A DNA stretch of 64,000 nucleotides, taken from the NCBI GenBank assembly GCA_965249815.1, contig CBDFMV010000003.1, forward strand, positions 2,356,001 to 2,420,000. Reading direction: 5' to 3'. Positions 40,697 to 49,371 of the stretch are shown piece after piece (the stretch's first letter is position 1; each line of letters begins with the position of its first letter). Below the pieces are notes generated by a model that ran no database searches, had not been told where the DNA came from, and saw only the letters and a program-made list of their open reading frames with translations. The DNA is from JAJAZB01 sp965249815. GTDB lineage: Bacteria > Bacteroidota > Bacteroidia > Cytophagales > Spirosomataceae. A program made the position numbers and the translations under genes.

Positions 40697-41800
40697 TTGA
40701 AGCAGCGCCTGCTTTCCCTCGACGTCTTCCGTGGCCTCACCGTAGCCGGGATGATTCTGGTCAACAACCCCGGCGATTGGGAACACATTTACTGGCCCCT
40801 CGAACACGCCGGGTGGAACGGCTGCACGCCCACCGATCTGGTGTTTCCGTTTTTCCTGTTCATCGTCGGGGTGTCGATCTCGTTTTCGCTGGGCAACCTG
40901 CCCGGCCAGCCTGAAAGGCACGGCGACGCGACGCGAAAAATCCTGATTCGTGGGCTGAAGCTATTTGCCCTCGGCCTGTTCCTCAACCTCTTCCCCCGTT
41001 TCGACCCCACCACCGTCCGCGTGATGGGCGTGTTGCAACGCATCGCGCTGGTGTATGGGATGTGTTCGCTGATTTTCCTGAAAACGACCCCGCGCCAGCA
41101 GGTCTGGATTCTCATCGGACTGCTTACCGCGTACTTTTTACTGCTCACCAAAGTCCCCGTGCCGGGTGCTGCCGCGGCCAGCCTGGAGCCGGAAAGCAAC
41201 CTCGGTGCGTGGCTCGACCGATTGATTTTAGGCGAAAAACACCTCTGGAAAGCCGTGAAGGGCGTCTGGGACCCGGAGGGATTGTTCAGCACCCTGCCCG
41301 CCATCGGCACGGGCATCACCGGAATGCTGGCCGGGTACGCGCTCAGGCGGCGCGGCAACGCCGCCAAGCGCACCGTCCGGCTGGTGGGCGTGGGCGCGGG
41401 GCTGGTGGCGTTGGGGCTGGCGTGGAGCCTCGTTTTTCCGCTCAACAAATCGCTTTGGACGAGCAGCTACGTGTGCTACACGGCGGGTTTGGCCATGCTG
41501 TTGCTGGCGGGGCTGTACTGGCTCATCGATGTGCGCGGCTACCAGCGCGGCGCGTGGTTTTTCGAAGTCTTCGGCCTCAACGCCATCACGGTTTTCTTCC
41601 TGTCGGGTCTGGTGCCCCGGCTCATGAACCTCTTTAAAATCAACGGCGTGGGCGTGCAGAGTTGGTTGTACCAAAACGCCATCGCGCCCCTTTTCGCCGA
41701 CCCGTACCTGGCCTCACTGGCGGGTGGGCTGGTGTGCGTCGGTATTTTCTGGGTGGCGATGGCGTGGATGTACCGGAAAAAGGTGTTTGTGAAGGTGTGA
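40697..41800 (+). CDS. NagX/HGSNAT-like membrane acyltransferase (DUF5009 type)
   Basis: 367 residues from TTG 40697 (LKQRLLSLDVFRGLTVAGMILVNNPGDWEH...). Family signature RLLSLDVFRGLTVAGMI and TPTDLVFPFFLFIVG; about ten membrane segments; similar to heparan-alpha-glucosaminide N-acetyltransferase and NagX. The TTG is preferred because upstream residues are encoded by a palindromic repeat, but an in-frame ATG at 40637 would add 20 residues written by that repeat. The nagB-PIG-L gene nearby supports an amino-sugar role, by inference. Confidence 0.88.
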   Translation: MKQRLLSLDVFRGLTVAGMILVNNPGDWEHIYWPLEHAGWNGCTPTDLVFPFFLFIVGVSISFSLGNLPGQPERHGDATRKILIRGLKLFALGLFLNLFPRFDPTTVRVMGVLQRIALVYGMCSLIFLKTTPRQQVWILIGLLTAYFLLLTKVPVPGAAAASLEPESNLGAWLDRLILGEKHLWKAVKGVWDPEGLFSTLPAIGTGITGMLAGYALRRRGNAAKRTVRLVGVGAGLVALGLAWSLVFPLNKSLWTSSYVCYTAGLAMLLLAGLYWLIDVRGYQRGAWFFEVFGLNAITVFFLSGLVPRLMNLFKINGVGVQSWLYQNAIAPLFADPYLASLAGGLVCVGIFWVAMAWMYRKKVFVKV

Positions 41801-41805
41801 AGTGA

Positions 41806-41842
41806 GTTCAGGGTTTAGAGTTATTCACGCTAAACCCTGAAC
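41806..41842. repeat. 13-bp perfect inverted repeat between convergent genes
   Basis: GTTCAGGGTTTAG (41806-41818) / CTAAACCCTGAAC (41830-41842); between the NagX-like gene and the DinB-like gene. Possible terminator without a U-run. Confidence 0.75.
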
Positions 41843-41847
41843 GTACC

Positions 41848-42384
41848 TCAAAACAACTTCTCATTCGGCGGCTTCACGCCTTTCAGCCGGATGTACACCG
41901 TCGTCTGGCCGCGGTGGTGGGTCTGGTGCTCGAAGGCTTTCATCAGCGCCACCTCGCGGGGGAGGTCGAAGCGACCGAACACCTTCACGGTTTCGCCCAA
42001 CTGGGCGTCGGTCAGGCCTTTCAGCGAAGCAAGGACGAAATCGTAGCTGTCCAGGACGGCCTTCGTCACGGCGGCTTTCGACTTGTCGGTCATCGATTTT
42101 TCGAGCGAACCCTGCACCGGGCTGGCCTTGCCGGTGACCGCCGTCAGGAAACCGTAATTCGCATCCGACAGGTGGAGCATCATCTCGGCAAAACTCCGGA
42201 CTTCGGGCGTGGGCTTGAAGGCGTAGCCGTCGTCGGGCATGGTGTCGAGGTACTCTTTGGTGAAGACTTTGGCGCGTTCCCATTCGGTGGTCATCTGGGC
42301 CACCGTGGCGCGTTGCGGGCTGTGGAACCCGCTGAGCAGGAGCAGGCAGCAGCCCACTCCGAACGAGAGGAAAGTACGAAGCAT
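41848..42384 (-). CDS. DinB-like protein with signal peptide
   Basis: 178 residues. N-terminal hydrophobic segment (LRTFLSFGVGCCLLLLSGF) indicating export, then a DinB fold: TTEWERAKVFTKEYLDTMPDDGYAFKP, SFAEMMLHLSDANYGFL, and EHQTHHRGQTTVYIRLKG with the metal-type histidines (HQTHH). Exported DinB proteins are uncommon compared with cytoplasmic ones such as that at 16796, and their function is unknown. Confidence 0.85.
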   Translation of the reverse strand: MLRTFLSFGVGCCLLLLSGFHSPQRATVAQMTTEWERAKVFTKEYLDTMPDDGYAFKPTPEVRSFAEMMLHLSDANYGFLTAVTGKASPVQGSLEKSMTDKSKAAVTKAVLDSYDFVLASLKGLTDAQLGETVKVFGRFDLPREVALMKAFEHQTHHRGQTTVYIRLKGVKPPNEKLF

Positions 42385-42558
42385 GGAAGTGGAGGAGTTT
42401 GTGGAGTGGAAAACGCGGGAAAGATACCCATTTCCCCAAACTACCGCGACCGGCTACCCGGTTGCCCGAAAATTTTTGGCGAAAAACGTGGTTTTTTGCC
42501 CGAAACGGCCTTTGCTAAACGACGGCCCACCCGCCTGATTTCTCCCGACTTCGTCCCG

Positions 42559-43644
42559 ATGCGCCTACTGCCCGCGTTTTTGCTGTTCACCCTGCCGCTT
42601 TTCGCCCAGAAAACCGACACCACCATTACCCTCAAAGCCATCGCGGGCCTGCAATACGATCAGCCCCGGCTGGCCGTACGCCCTGGCACCCGCGTCACGA
42701 TCATCCTCGAAAACTACGACGACATGGCCCACAACGTGGTCGTGACCCAACCCGGTGCGCGGCTGGAGGTCGTCAACCTGGCGCTGAAAGTGCCGGGTGA
42801 AAAAAACTACGTGCCCGAAACGCCGCTCGTGCTGGCCGCCACGAGAATCGTGCTTCCCGGCGCGGTGGAACGGCTCACGTTCACGCCCGAAAAAGAAGGC
42901 GTGTACCCGTACGTCTGCACCTACCCCGGCCACGGGTTCGTCATGTTCGGGACGCTGTACGCGACGAACAAACCCCTGCCGCCGCTTGACCGCGACCCGA
43001 ATATGCCCCCGACGGTGAAGCAAACCGCGCCCGTTCACGCCGGGCACGCCGCCGCGTCGCCGCACCCGTTTCCGGTGCAGTACCCGGTGCTCTACCGCAC
43101 GTTCATCGCCGGCAGCAGCCCGGCGGCCATTGTCGTGAGCCTTAGCCCGACGCTCTCGTTCTGCTGGGACGCCGGGCAGTGCCGCCTGCGCTTCGCCTGG
43201 GCGGGTACGGTGGACAACGACGAGCAGTGGGACGGCAAGGGCAACAAGCTGAGCAAAGCCACGGGGCCGGTGTTCTGGCGGGAAGATTCGCTCAACTACC
43301 CGATTCGGGTGGGCGACGCCGCCAAAACACCCGTCGTGCGCTACCTCGGCTACCGGCTGGCGGGTCGGTTGCCGCAGTTTCGCTACGCGGTGGACGGCGT
43401 CGAAATCACGGAAACGATCCGGGCGCTGCCCAACGAGCAGGGCTTGATTCGGGAATTTTCAACCAATCGTTTTTTGGGAAAACCGCTGTTTTTCAGTGTG
43501 AAAAACGCGCCGAATGTGCGCTACGAAAGTTCGGCGGGTGCGTTCAGAAACGGGTTGCTGAAACTGCCAAGCGGGATGATGAAGTTTTCGGTAACGATGC
43601 GGAAAACAACTTCCTCCAATCCATCACTGCGCGCGAAAAAATGA
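42559..43644 (+). CDS. Exported cupredoxin (azurin/plastocyanin-like) with extra C-terminal domain
   Basis: 361 residues from ATG 42559; signal peptide MRLLPAFLLFTLPLFAQ. Residues about 20-135 form a blue-copper domain with ligands H58 (DDMAHNVVV), C120, H125 and M129 (VCTYPGHGFVM). Residues about 150-361 are a beta-rich domain of unknown type (SFCWDAGQCRLRFAWAG, VRYLGYRLAGRLPQFRYAVDG). Probably a periplasmic electron carrier. The separate beta-propeller gene at 43958 follows on the same strand, and both halves appear fused in the protein at 59543. Confidence 0.87.
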   Translation: MRLLPAFLLFTLPLFAQKTDTTITLKAIAGLQYDQPRLAVRPGTRVTIILENYDDMAHNVVVTQPGARLEVVNLALKVPGEKNYVPETPLVLAATRIVLPGAVERLTFTPEKEGVYPYVCTYPGHGFVMFGTLYATNKPLPPLDRDPNMPPTVKQTAPVHAGHAAASPHPFPVQYPVLYRTFIAGSSPAAIVVSLSPTLSFCWDAGQCRLRFAWAGTVDNDEQWDGKGNKLSKATGPVFWREDSLNYPIRVGDAAKTPVVRYLGYRLAGRLPQFRYAVDGVEITETIRALPNEQGLIREFSTNRFLGKPLFFSVKNAPNVRYESSAGAFRNGLLKLPSGMMKFSVTMRKTTSSNPSLRAKK

Positions 43645-43668
43645 AGCGATGAAAAAGACTTCCCTACG

Positions 43669-43930
43669 GCGTCATTGCGAGCGGAGGTTGAAAAGGCAAG
43701 CAAAGCGAGGCTTTTCAGCCGGAGCGAAGCAATCCGTTGGCACCTGCCAAAATAGTCCCGATAGCTATCGGGAGGGCAAGAACCGTATTCGACTCAAACT
43801 CTTTTGGTCTCCGATGGGGGAGTGCCGCAGCGGCGAACCGCTTCGCTCCGGTTAAAAAATCTCGTTTCACCGCGCGGCGGACCGCTCTATTTTTAACCCT
43901 CCGCAATTCCATTGTGGCTCGCAATGACGG
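43669..43930. repeat. Degenerate, nested copy of the 'CATTGCGAG' inverted repeat (copy 3)
   Basis: Begins GCGTCATTGCGAGCGG and ends GGCTCGCAATGACGGGG. Inside are smaller palindromes, including CCCGATAGCTATCGGG near 43758 and AAAGGCAAGCAAAGCGAGGC... . It fills the 313-base gap between the cupredoxin and the propeller gene; nothing else is visible there. Confidence 0.75.
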
Positions 43931-43957
43931 GGTAGAGAGGTTTTATTTCTTTTATTG

Positions 43958-45403
43958 ATGAAAAAATTGCTGCTTTTTACCACCTTTCAACTGGCCTTCC
44001 GGTTGCTTTTTGCCCAAACCGACACGCTCTACGTCGCCGAAAACGTGCCGCTGCCGCCGGGCCTGACCGCCGAAGTCGGCGGACTTGATTTTCTGCCCGA
44101 CGGGCGGTTGGCGGTGGCTTTCCACCGGGGCGAGGTGATGACCTACCAGCCGAAAACCGGTGTCTGGAAACGCTTCGCCGAGGGCCTCCATGACCCGCTG
44201 GGCGTGCTGGCCGTTTCCAATACCGAGATTCTGGTGATGCAACGCCCCGAACTCACCCGCGTCCGCGACACCAACGACGACGGCCTGGCCGACGAGTACA
44301 CGGCGGTCAGCGACGATTACGGCATTTCGGGCAACTACCACGAGTTTGCTTTCGGCCCTGTTCGTGACCACGAGGGCAACCTCTTCATCGGCCTCAACAC
44401 GGCTTCCAACGGCGCGGGCATCCGGCCCGAACTGCGCGGCGACTACAACCCGCTGGGGCGCAAGGGCCGGATGTACTCCTGCGTGCCGTACCGGGGTTGG
44501 GTGATGAAAATTGACAAAACCGGCAAAATCACGCCCTTCGCGCTTGGCTTCCGCTCACCCAACAGCCTCGGCTTCGACGCCGCCGGGCGGCTGCTCGTGT
44601 GCGACAACCAGGGCGACTGGCTCGGCACCAGCAAGCTGTATCACGTGCAGGAAGGCCAGTTTTACGGCCACCCGACGAGTTTGGTCTGGAAAAAAGACTT
44701 CCCGAAAACCGACCCGCTGACCCTGCCCGTGAAAATCCTCGACTCGATGCGGACGCGGGAATCCGTTGCGTTTCCGCACGGCTACGTGGCCAATTCGCCC
44801 ACCCAGCCGGTGCTCGACGCCACGGGCGGCAAGTTCGGGCCGTTTACCGGGCAGGTGTTCGTGGGCGAAATGGACCACCCGTTTCTGCTCCGCGTGCTGC
44901 TCGAGGACGTGGACGGGGCTACGCAGGGCGCGGCGATTCCGTTGCCAGTGCGCGGCCTGCGGCGGGGCAACAACCGCCTCGCCTTCGCCCCCGACGGCAG
45001 CCTGTGGGTCGGCCAGACCGACCACGGCTGGGTCGGGTCGGAAGGCATTCAGCGCATCCGCTTCACCGGCGGCGCGGTGATGGAAGTGCAAAACGTGAGT
45101 TTGACCAGAACCGGCTTCGACCTGACCTTCACCCAACCGCTCGCCGCAGCCGACACGGCGCTGTTCCACGCCAAGCGGTTTTATTACGAATACCACCAGG
45201 CCTACGGCTCGAAGAAGTTTGAAGAAGCGGCGGTGCCGGTGAGCGCCGCGAGCTTGTCGCCCGATGGCCGTACCGTTTCGCTCGAACTGGAGTTGAAACC
45301 CGGCTTTATTTACGAACTTACCCTCGGCAGCGGGGCTTCCCGAACCGGGACGAAACCGCTGAGCCGGTTGGTTTGCTACACGCTCAACCGCTTGCGGAGG
45401 TAG
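43958..45403 (+). CDS. Exported beta-propeller, PQQ sugar dehydrogenase-like
   Basis: 481 residues from ATG 43958 (a TTG one codon earlier is possible); signal peptide MKKLLLFTTFQLAFRLLFAQ. Propeller features: VGGLDFLPDGRLAVAF, RGEVMTYQPKTG, FALGFRSPNSLGFDAAGRLLVCDNQGDW, NRLAFAPDGSLWVGQTDHGW. Related to glucose/sorbosone dehydrogenases and heme-dependent relatives; the usual catalytic details could not be confirmed. Highly similar layout to residues 1-510 of the 59543 protein. Likely works with the cupredoxin just upstream. Confidence 0.82.
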   Translation: MKKLLLFTTFQLAFRLLFAQTDTLYVAENVPLPPGLTAEVGGLDFLPDGRLAVAFHRGEVMTYQPKTGVWKRFAEGLHDPLGVLAVSNTEILVMQRPELTRVRDTNDDGLADEYTAVSDDYGISGNYHEFAFGPVRDHEGNLFIGLNTASNGAGIRPELRGDYNPLGRKGRMYSCVPYRGWVMKIDKTGKITPFALGFRSPNSLGFDAAGRLLVCDNQGDWLGTSKLYHVQEGQFYGHPTSLVWKKDFPKTDPLTLPVKILDSMRTRESVAFPHGYVANSPTQPVLDATGGKFGPFTGQVFVGEMDHPFLLRVLLEDVDGATQGAAIPLPVRGLRRGNNRLAFAPDGSLWVGQTDHGWVGSEGIQRIRFTGGAVMEVQNVSLTRTGFDLTFTQPLAAADTALFHAKRFYYEYHQAYGSKKFEEAAVPVSAASLSPDGRTVSLELELKPGFIYELTLGSGASRTGTKPLSRLVCYTLNRLRR

Positions 45404-45407
45404 GGAG

Positions 45408-45935
45408 TCAGGATTGACCCCGCCGCGCCCGCAGCGAATCCTTCAGGCTGATGAAATCCGAGAGGATGAAAATGACGGTCAGGAAAGCCAGCGTGATTTC
45501 GGTCAACGTGACGAGTTTGGCCGGAATGGTTTGCGGCAGGATGTCGCCGTAGCCGAAAAACGAGAAGTTCAGCACGCTGAAATACACGCAGTCGAAGGCC
45601 AGTTCGAGGCGCGGCAACTGGGCGTCGAGGGCGGTGAAACTGCCCGCGTCGGCGCGCTGGAGGCAGTAAAAATCCAGCGCGAACGAGAGCGAAATCTGGC
45701 TCATGTTGACGGCCATCAGCGTCAGAAACCGGTGGTAGGGCAGGTTCTGCGCGGTGGCCCGGATGACCTGCCGGGAGTTTTCGAGCACGAACCAGGCTGT
45801 TTTGGCCCACGCCAACCCGACCACGGTGGCGGCAAAGGGCCAACCCGTTAGGTAGCCGTGGGCGAAGGCCAGCCGGGTTAGGTAGGCCAGCGCCAGGATG
45901 GCGGCGTATTCGAGCAAGTCGGGCAGGTAGCGCAT
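45408..45935 (-). CDS. Ion-channel family membrane protein
   Basis: 175 residues; four membrane segments (EYAAILALAYLTRLAFA, FAATVVGLAWAKTAWFVL, RFLTLMAVNMSQISLSFAL, and the C-terminal ITLAFLTVIFILSDFISL). The pore-loop sequence FSFFGYGDILP before the last segment resembles the K+ channel filter (TVGYGD) with Phe-Phe in place of Thr-Val. Probably a two-pore-helix ion channel (Ion_trans_2) with altered selectivity. Convergent with the propeller gene, only 4 bases apart. Confidence 0.78.
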   Translation of the reverse strand: MRYLPDLLEYAAILALAYLTRLAFAHGYLTGWPFAATVVGLAWAKTAWFVLENSRQVIRATAQNLPYHRFLTLMAVNMSQISLSFALDFYCLQRADAGSFTALDAQLPRLELAFDCVYFSVLNFSFFGYGDILPQTIPAKLVTLTEITLAFLTVIFILSDFISLKDSLRARRGQS

Positions 45936-45975
45936 GGCTGGCGTAAAAATTCTGCCGCAACCAACGGCATTTTTT

Positions 45976-45983
45976 TATCTTTC
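45976..45983 (+). promoter_or_regulatory. Putative -7 box of the tricorn-like protease gene
   Basis: TATCTTTC, one mismatch from TAnnTTTG, 24 bases before the ATG at 46008. Confidence 0.35.
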
Positions 45984-46007
45984 GCCAAACTTCACCTTCG
46001 CGCTTTC

Positions 46008-49000
46008 ATGAAAAAAAGCTACCTACTCGCCCTGCTCGTCGGGGTCGCCGCGCCTTCGTTTGCCCAAACGCCTACCGAAACCCTCCTGCTCCGTCAACCG
46101 GCCCTCAGCGCCACCCGAATTGCCTTCAGCTACGCGGGCGACCTTTGGACCGCCAACCGCGACGGCTCCAACCCCCAGCGCCTGACCATCGGGCCGGGCG
46201 TGGAAACCGACCCGTACTTCTCGCCCGACGGCCAGTACATTGCCTTCACGGGCGACTACGACAACAACCTCGACGTGTACGTGGTCGCGGCCAGCGGCGG
46301 GCAACCCCGCCGCCTGACCTGGCACCCAGCCTCCGACGAAGTGCGCGGCTGGTCGCCCGACGGAAAGAAAATTCTTTTCAACGGCGGGCAGGAAATCAAT
46401 TCGCGGGCGTTTCACCTGCTGACGGTTTCGCCCGAGGGCGGCTTTCCCGAACGCATCCCGCTGCCGATGGCCGAGAAGGGCAGCTACTCGCCCGATGGCG
46501 CGCGGCTGGCCTACACGCCCGTCGAGGACGCGTTTCGCACCTGGAAACGCTACCGGGGCGGACAAACGACGCCCGTCTGGTTGCTGGATTTGAAAAGCCT
46601 CGACGTCGAGCAAATTCCGCACGAAAACGCCACCGATACCTCGCCGATCTGGCTCGGCGGGAAGGTCTATTTCCTGAGCGACCGCAACCGGATTATGAAC
46701 GTGTTCGGCTACGACGTTGCCACGAAAAAAGTCGAGCAACTCACCCGCTACACCGATTACGACGTGAAGGCCCTCAACGGCCAGGGCAGCGACCTGATTT
46801 TTGAACAGGCCGGCAAACTCCACCTGCTCAGCACCGCCAACGGGCAGGTAACCGACCTGAGCATCCGGATTTCGCCCGAAATGCTCGCCCTGCGGCCCCA
46901 GTACCGCAACCTGGCCAAAAGCGTGCGAAGCTGGAGTGCCTCGCCCACCGGCGTGCGGGCCGTGCTTGACGCCCGTGGGGATATTTTCACCGTGCCGGTG
47001 AAAAAAGGCGATATCCGCAACCTCACTCACACCGACGGCGTCCACGAACGCTTTCCGGTCTGGTCGCCCGACGGTGGCCGGATTGCCTACCTGTCGGATG
47101 CCTCCGGCGAGTACCAACTGATGATTCAGGATCAGATGGCGGCCAAGCCCGCCGAGGCCATCACGCTGGGCGAAGCGCCCTCGTTTTACTACACGCCGAT
47201 TTGGTCGCCCGACGGCAAGCGCCTGGCCTACACCGACAAACGGCTGAACCTCTGGTACGTGGAGCTTTCGACGAAAAAATCCACGAAAGTTGCCACCGAC
47301 GCCTACGGGCCGATTCTGGGTCAACCGGCGCTGAGTCCGGCGTGGTCGCCCGATAGCAAGTGGCTGACGTACAGTCAACTGATGGACAACCACCTGCGCA
47401 CGGTGTTCGTCCATGAACTTTCGTCGGGCAAAAGTTACCCCGTCAGCGATGGGCGCTCCGACGCCACCTCGCCCGCCTTCAGCCGCGACGGCAAGTACCT
47501 GTTTTTCGCCGCCAGCACCAACATCGGCCTGCGCACAGCCTGGCTCGACATGACCTCCTACGACCGGACCATCAAGCGGAACGTGTACGTGGCCGTGCTG
47601 AACGCCAAAGACTCTTCGCCCTTCGCGCCCGAGAGCGACGAAGAGAAAGTAAAGTCGGATTCGGCGTCCAAAAAACCGGAGGTTGCCGTTGCGAAACCAG
47701 CCAAAAAAGCCAAACCGGGCAAGGCCGGAACGGCCAAAGCCGATTCGGGCGGCGTGAAGGTCGTTATCACGCCCGAGGGCCTCGACCAGCGCATCCTGGC
47801 CGTGCCCGCCCCGGCGGGCGACCTCGACGGACTGCTGGCGGCGGAAGGCAGGCTGTTTTACCTCGAAACCCCGCCCACCTCAACCAACGGAACCCAAAAC
47901 CTTCACCGTTTCGACCTGAAAGAGCGCAAGGACGAGGTGTTTCTGGCGGGTGTGCAGGGCTACGACGTGAGCGCCGACGGCAAGAAAATTCTCTACGCCG
48001 CCCCCAACGACGTGCTCGGCATGGCCGACGCGGCGGGCAAGGCTACCCTCGGCGAAACCAAGCTCAGCCTGACGGCCCTCGACGCCTACATCGACCCGAA
48101 AAAGGAGTGGAAGCAAATGTTCGACGAGGTCTGGCGCATCGAACGGGATTATTTCTACGTGCCCAACCTGCACGGGCTGGACTGGCCCGCGATGAAAAAA
48201 AAGTACGAAGTTTTTCTGCCCCACGTGGCGCACCGGGCCGATTTGAACTACCTGTTTGCGGAAATGATGGGCGAAATGGTGGTGGGCCACAACTACGTAG
48301 GCGGTGTGCCAAATGGCGACCTGAAATCAGTGCCGATTGGGTTGCTGGGCACTGACTACGAGGTCGTTAATGGGTTTTACCGCTTCAAAAAAATCTACAA
48401 CGGCGAAAATTTCAACCCCGACCTGCGCGCACCACTCACCGAACCGGGCGTGAACGTAAAGCCGGGCGAGTACCTGCTGGCCGTGAACGGGCGGCCCCTG
48501 CGCGGCACCGACAACGTGCATGGCTTCTTTGAAAACACGGTTGGGAAACAGATTACGCTGACTGTGAACGGCCAGCCGACCGAAACCGGTGCCCGGCAGG
48601 TGACGGTGGTGCCCGTGGGCAGCGAAACCGGCCTGCGCCGCATGGCCTGGGTGGAGGGCAACCGCCGCCGCGTGGACGAACTCACGGGCGGGCGCGTGGC
48701 CTACGTGTATTTGCCCAACACGAGCAGCCAGGGCTACGAATTTTTCAACCGCTACTACTTCAGCCAGTTGAACAAGGAGGCCGTCATCATCGATGAGCGC
48801 TTCAACGGCGGCGGCTTCGTGGCCGACTACATCATCGATTTGCTCAACCGTCCGTTGCTCAGCTACTGGGCACCACGTGAGGGAAAGCCGTTTACCTCGC
48901 CGGGGGCGTCGATTTACGGGCCGAAGGTGATGGTTGTCAACGAGTACGCCGGGTCGGGTGGCGATGCACTGCCCGCGTTTTTTCGGCGGCGGGGTTTAGG

Positions 49001-49298
49001 TCAGATTGTTGGAAAACGGACCTGGGGCGGCCTGGTGGGCATTTCGGGCTACCCGGATTTGCTCGACGGCGGCAGCGTGACCTCGCCAAGCTTCGGTATT
49101 TACAGCCCCGACGGCAAGTGGGAGATTGAAAACGTGGGCGTCGCGCCCGACGTGGAAGTCGAGATGTACCCGAAGGAGTCACAAAACGGCAAAGACCCAC
49201 AATTGGAAAAAGCCGTGGAAGTGATTCTGGGGGAACTGAAAAAAGGCAGTTTCAAACCGCTGTCCATTCCGGCCCCGCCGAATCGGGTGGGGGAGTAG
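46008..49298 (+). CDS. Tricorn-like S41 peptidase with beta-propellers
   Basis: 1096 residues with signal peptide (MKKSYLLALLVGVAAPSFAQ). Two WD40-like propellers (about 25-320 and 320-680; many YFSPDGQYIAFTG-type turns, VWSPDGGRIAYLSD, IWSPDGKRLAYTD). A Lys/Ala-rich linker (about 545-585) is followed by a tricorn C1 helical region (EVWRIERDYFYVPNLHGLDW), a PDZ domain (about 775-865) and the S41 core with the nucleophile Ser in NEYAGSGGDALP and GKRTWGGLVGI. Degrades peptides in the periplasm. Monocistronic. Confidence 0.94.
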   Translation: MKKSYLLALLVGVAAPSFAQTPTETLLLRQPALSATRIAFSYAGDLWTANRDGSNPQRLTIGPGVETDPYFSPDGQYIAFTGDYDNNLDVYVVAASGGQPRRLTWHPASDEVRGWSPDGKKILFNGGQEINSRAFHLLTVSPEGGFPERIPLPMAEKGSYSPDGARLAYTPVEDAFRTWKRYRGGQTTPVWLLDLKSLDVEQIPHENATDTSPIWLGGKVYFLSDRNRIMNVFGYDVATKKVEQLTRYTDYDVKALNGQGSDLIFEQAGKLHLLSTANGQVTDLSIRISPEMLALRPQYRNLAKSVRSWSASPTGVRAVLDARGDIFTVPVKKGDIRNLTHTDGVHERFPVWSPDGGRIAYLSDASGEYQLMIQDQMAAKPAEAITLGEAPSFYYTPIWSPDGKRLAYTDKRLNLWYVELSTKKSTKVATDAYGPILGQPALSPAWSPDSKWLTYSQLMDNHLRTVFVHELSSGKSYPVSDGRSDATSPAFSRDGKYLFFAASTNIGLRTAWLDMTSYDRTIKRNVYVAVLNAKDSSPFAPESDEEKVKSDSASKKPEVAVAKPAKKAKPGKAGTAKADSGGVKVVITPEGLDQRILAVPAPAGDLDGLLAAEGRLFYLETPPTSTNGTQNLHRFDLKERKDEVFLAGVQGYDVSADGKKILYAAPNDVLGMADAAGKATLGETKLSLTALDAYIDPKKEWKQMFDEVWRIERDYFYVPNLHGLDWPAMKKKYEVFLPHVAHRADLNYLFAEMMGEMVVGHNYVGGVPNGDLKSVPIGLLGTDYEVVNGFYRFKKIYNGENFNPDLRAPLTEPGVNVKPGEYLLAVNGRPLRGTDNVHGFFENTVGKQITLTVNGQPTETGARQVTVVPVGSETGLRRMAWVEGNRRRVDELTGGRVAYVYLPNTSSQGYEFFNRYYFSQLNKEAVIIDERFNGGGFVADYIIDLLNRPLLSYWAPREGKPFTSPGASIYGPKVMVVNEYAGSGGDALPAFFRRRGLGQIVGKRTWGGLVGISGYPDLLDGGSVTSPSFGIYSPDGKWEIENVGVAPDVEVEMYPKESQNGKDPQLEKAVEVILGELKKGSFKPLSIPAPPNRVGE

Positions 49299-49307
49299 AT
49301 AGAGTGG

Positions 49308-49368
49308 AGAGAAAAGAGGAGCGAGGAGAGAGAAAAGGCACGTTGCATTTCTCTCTCCTCTTTTCTCT
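49308..49368. repeat. Purine/pyrimidine inverted repeat between convergent genes
   Basis: AGAGAAAAGAGGA (49308-49320) and GGAGAGAGAAA (49325-49335) together mirror TTTCTCTCTCCTCTTTTCTC.. at 49348-49368. Lies between the protease and SDR genes. Confidence 0.75.
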
Positions 49369-49371
49369 AAA

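Noticed and set aside
41914..42558. Upstream extension of the cupredoxin gene
   Set aside because: Antisense of the DinB-like gene; a proper signal peptide begins at 42559.
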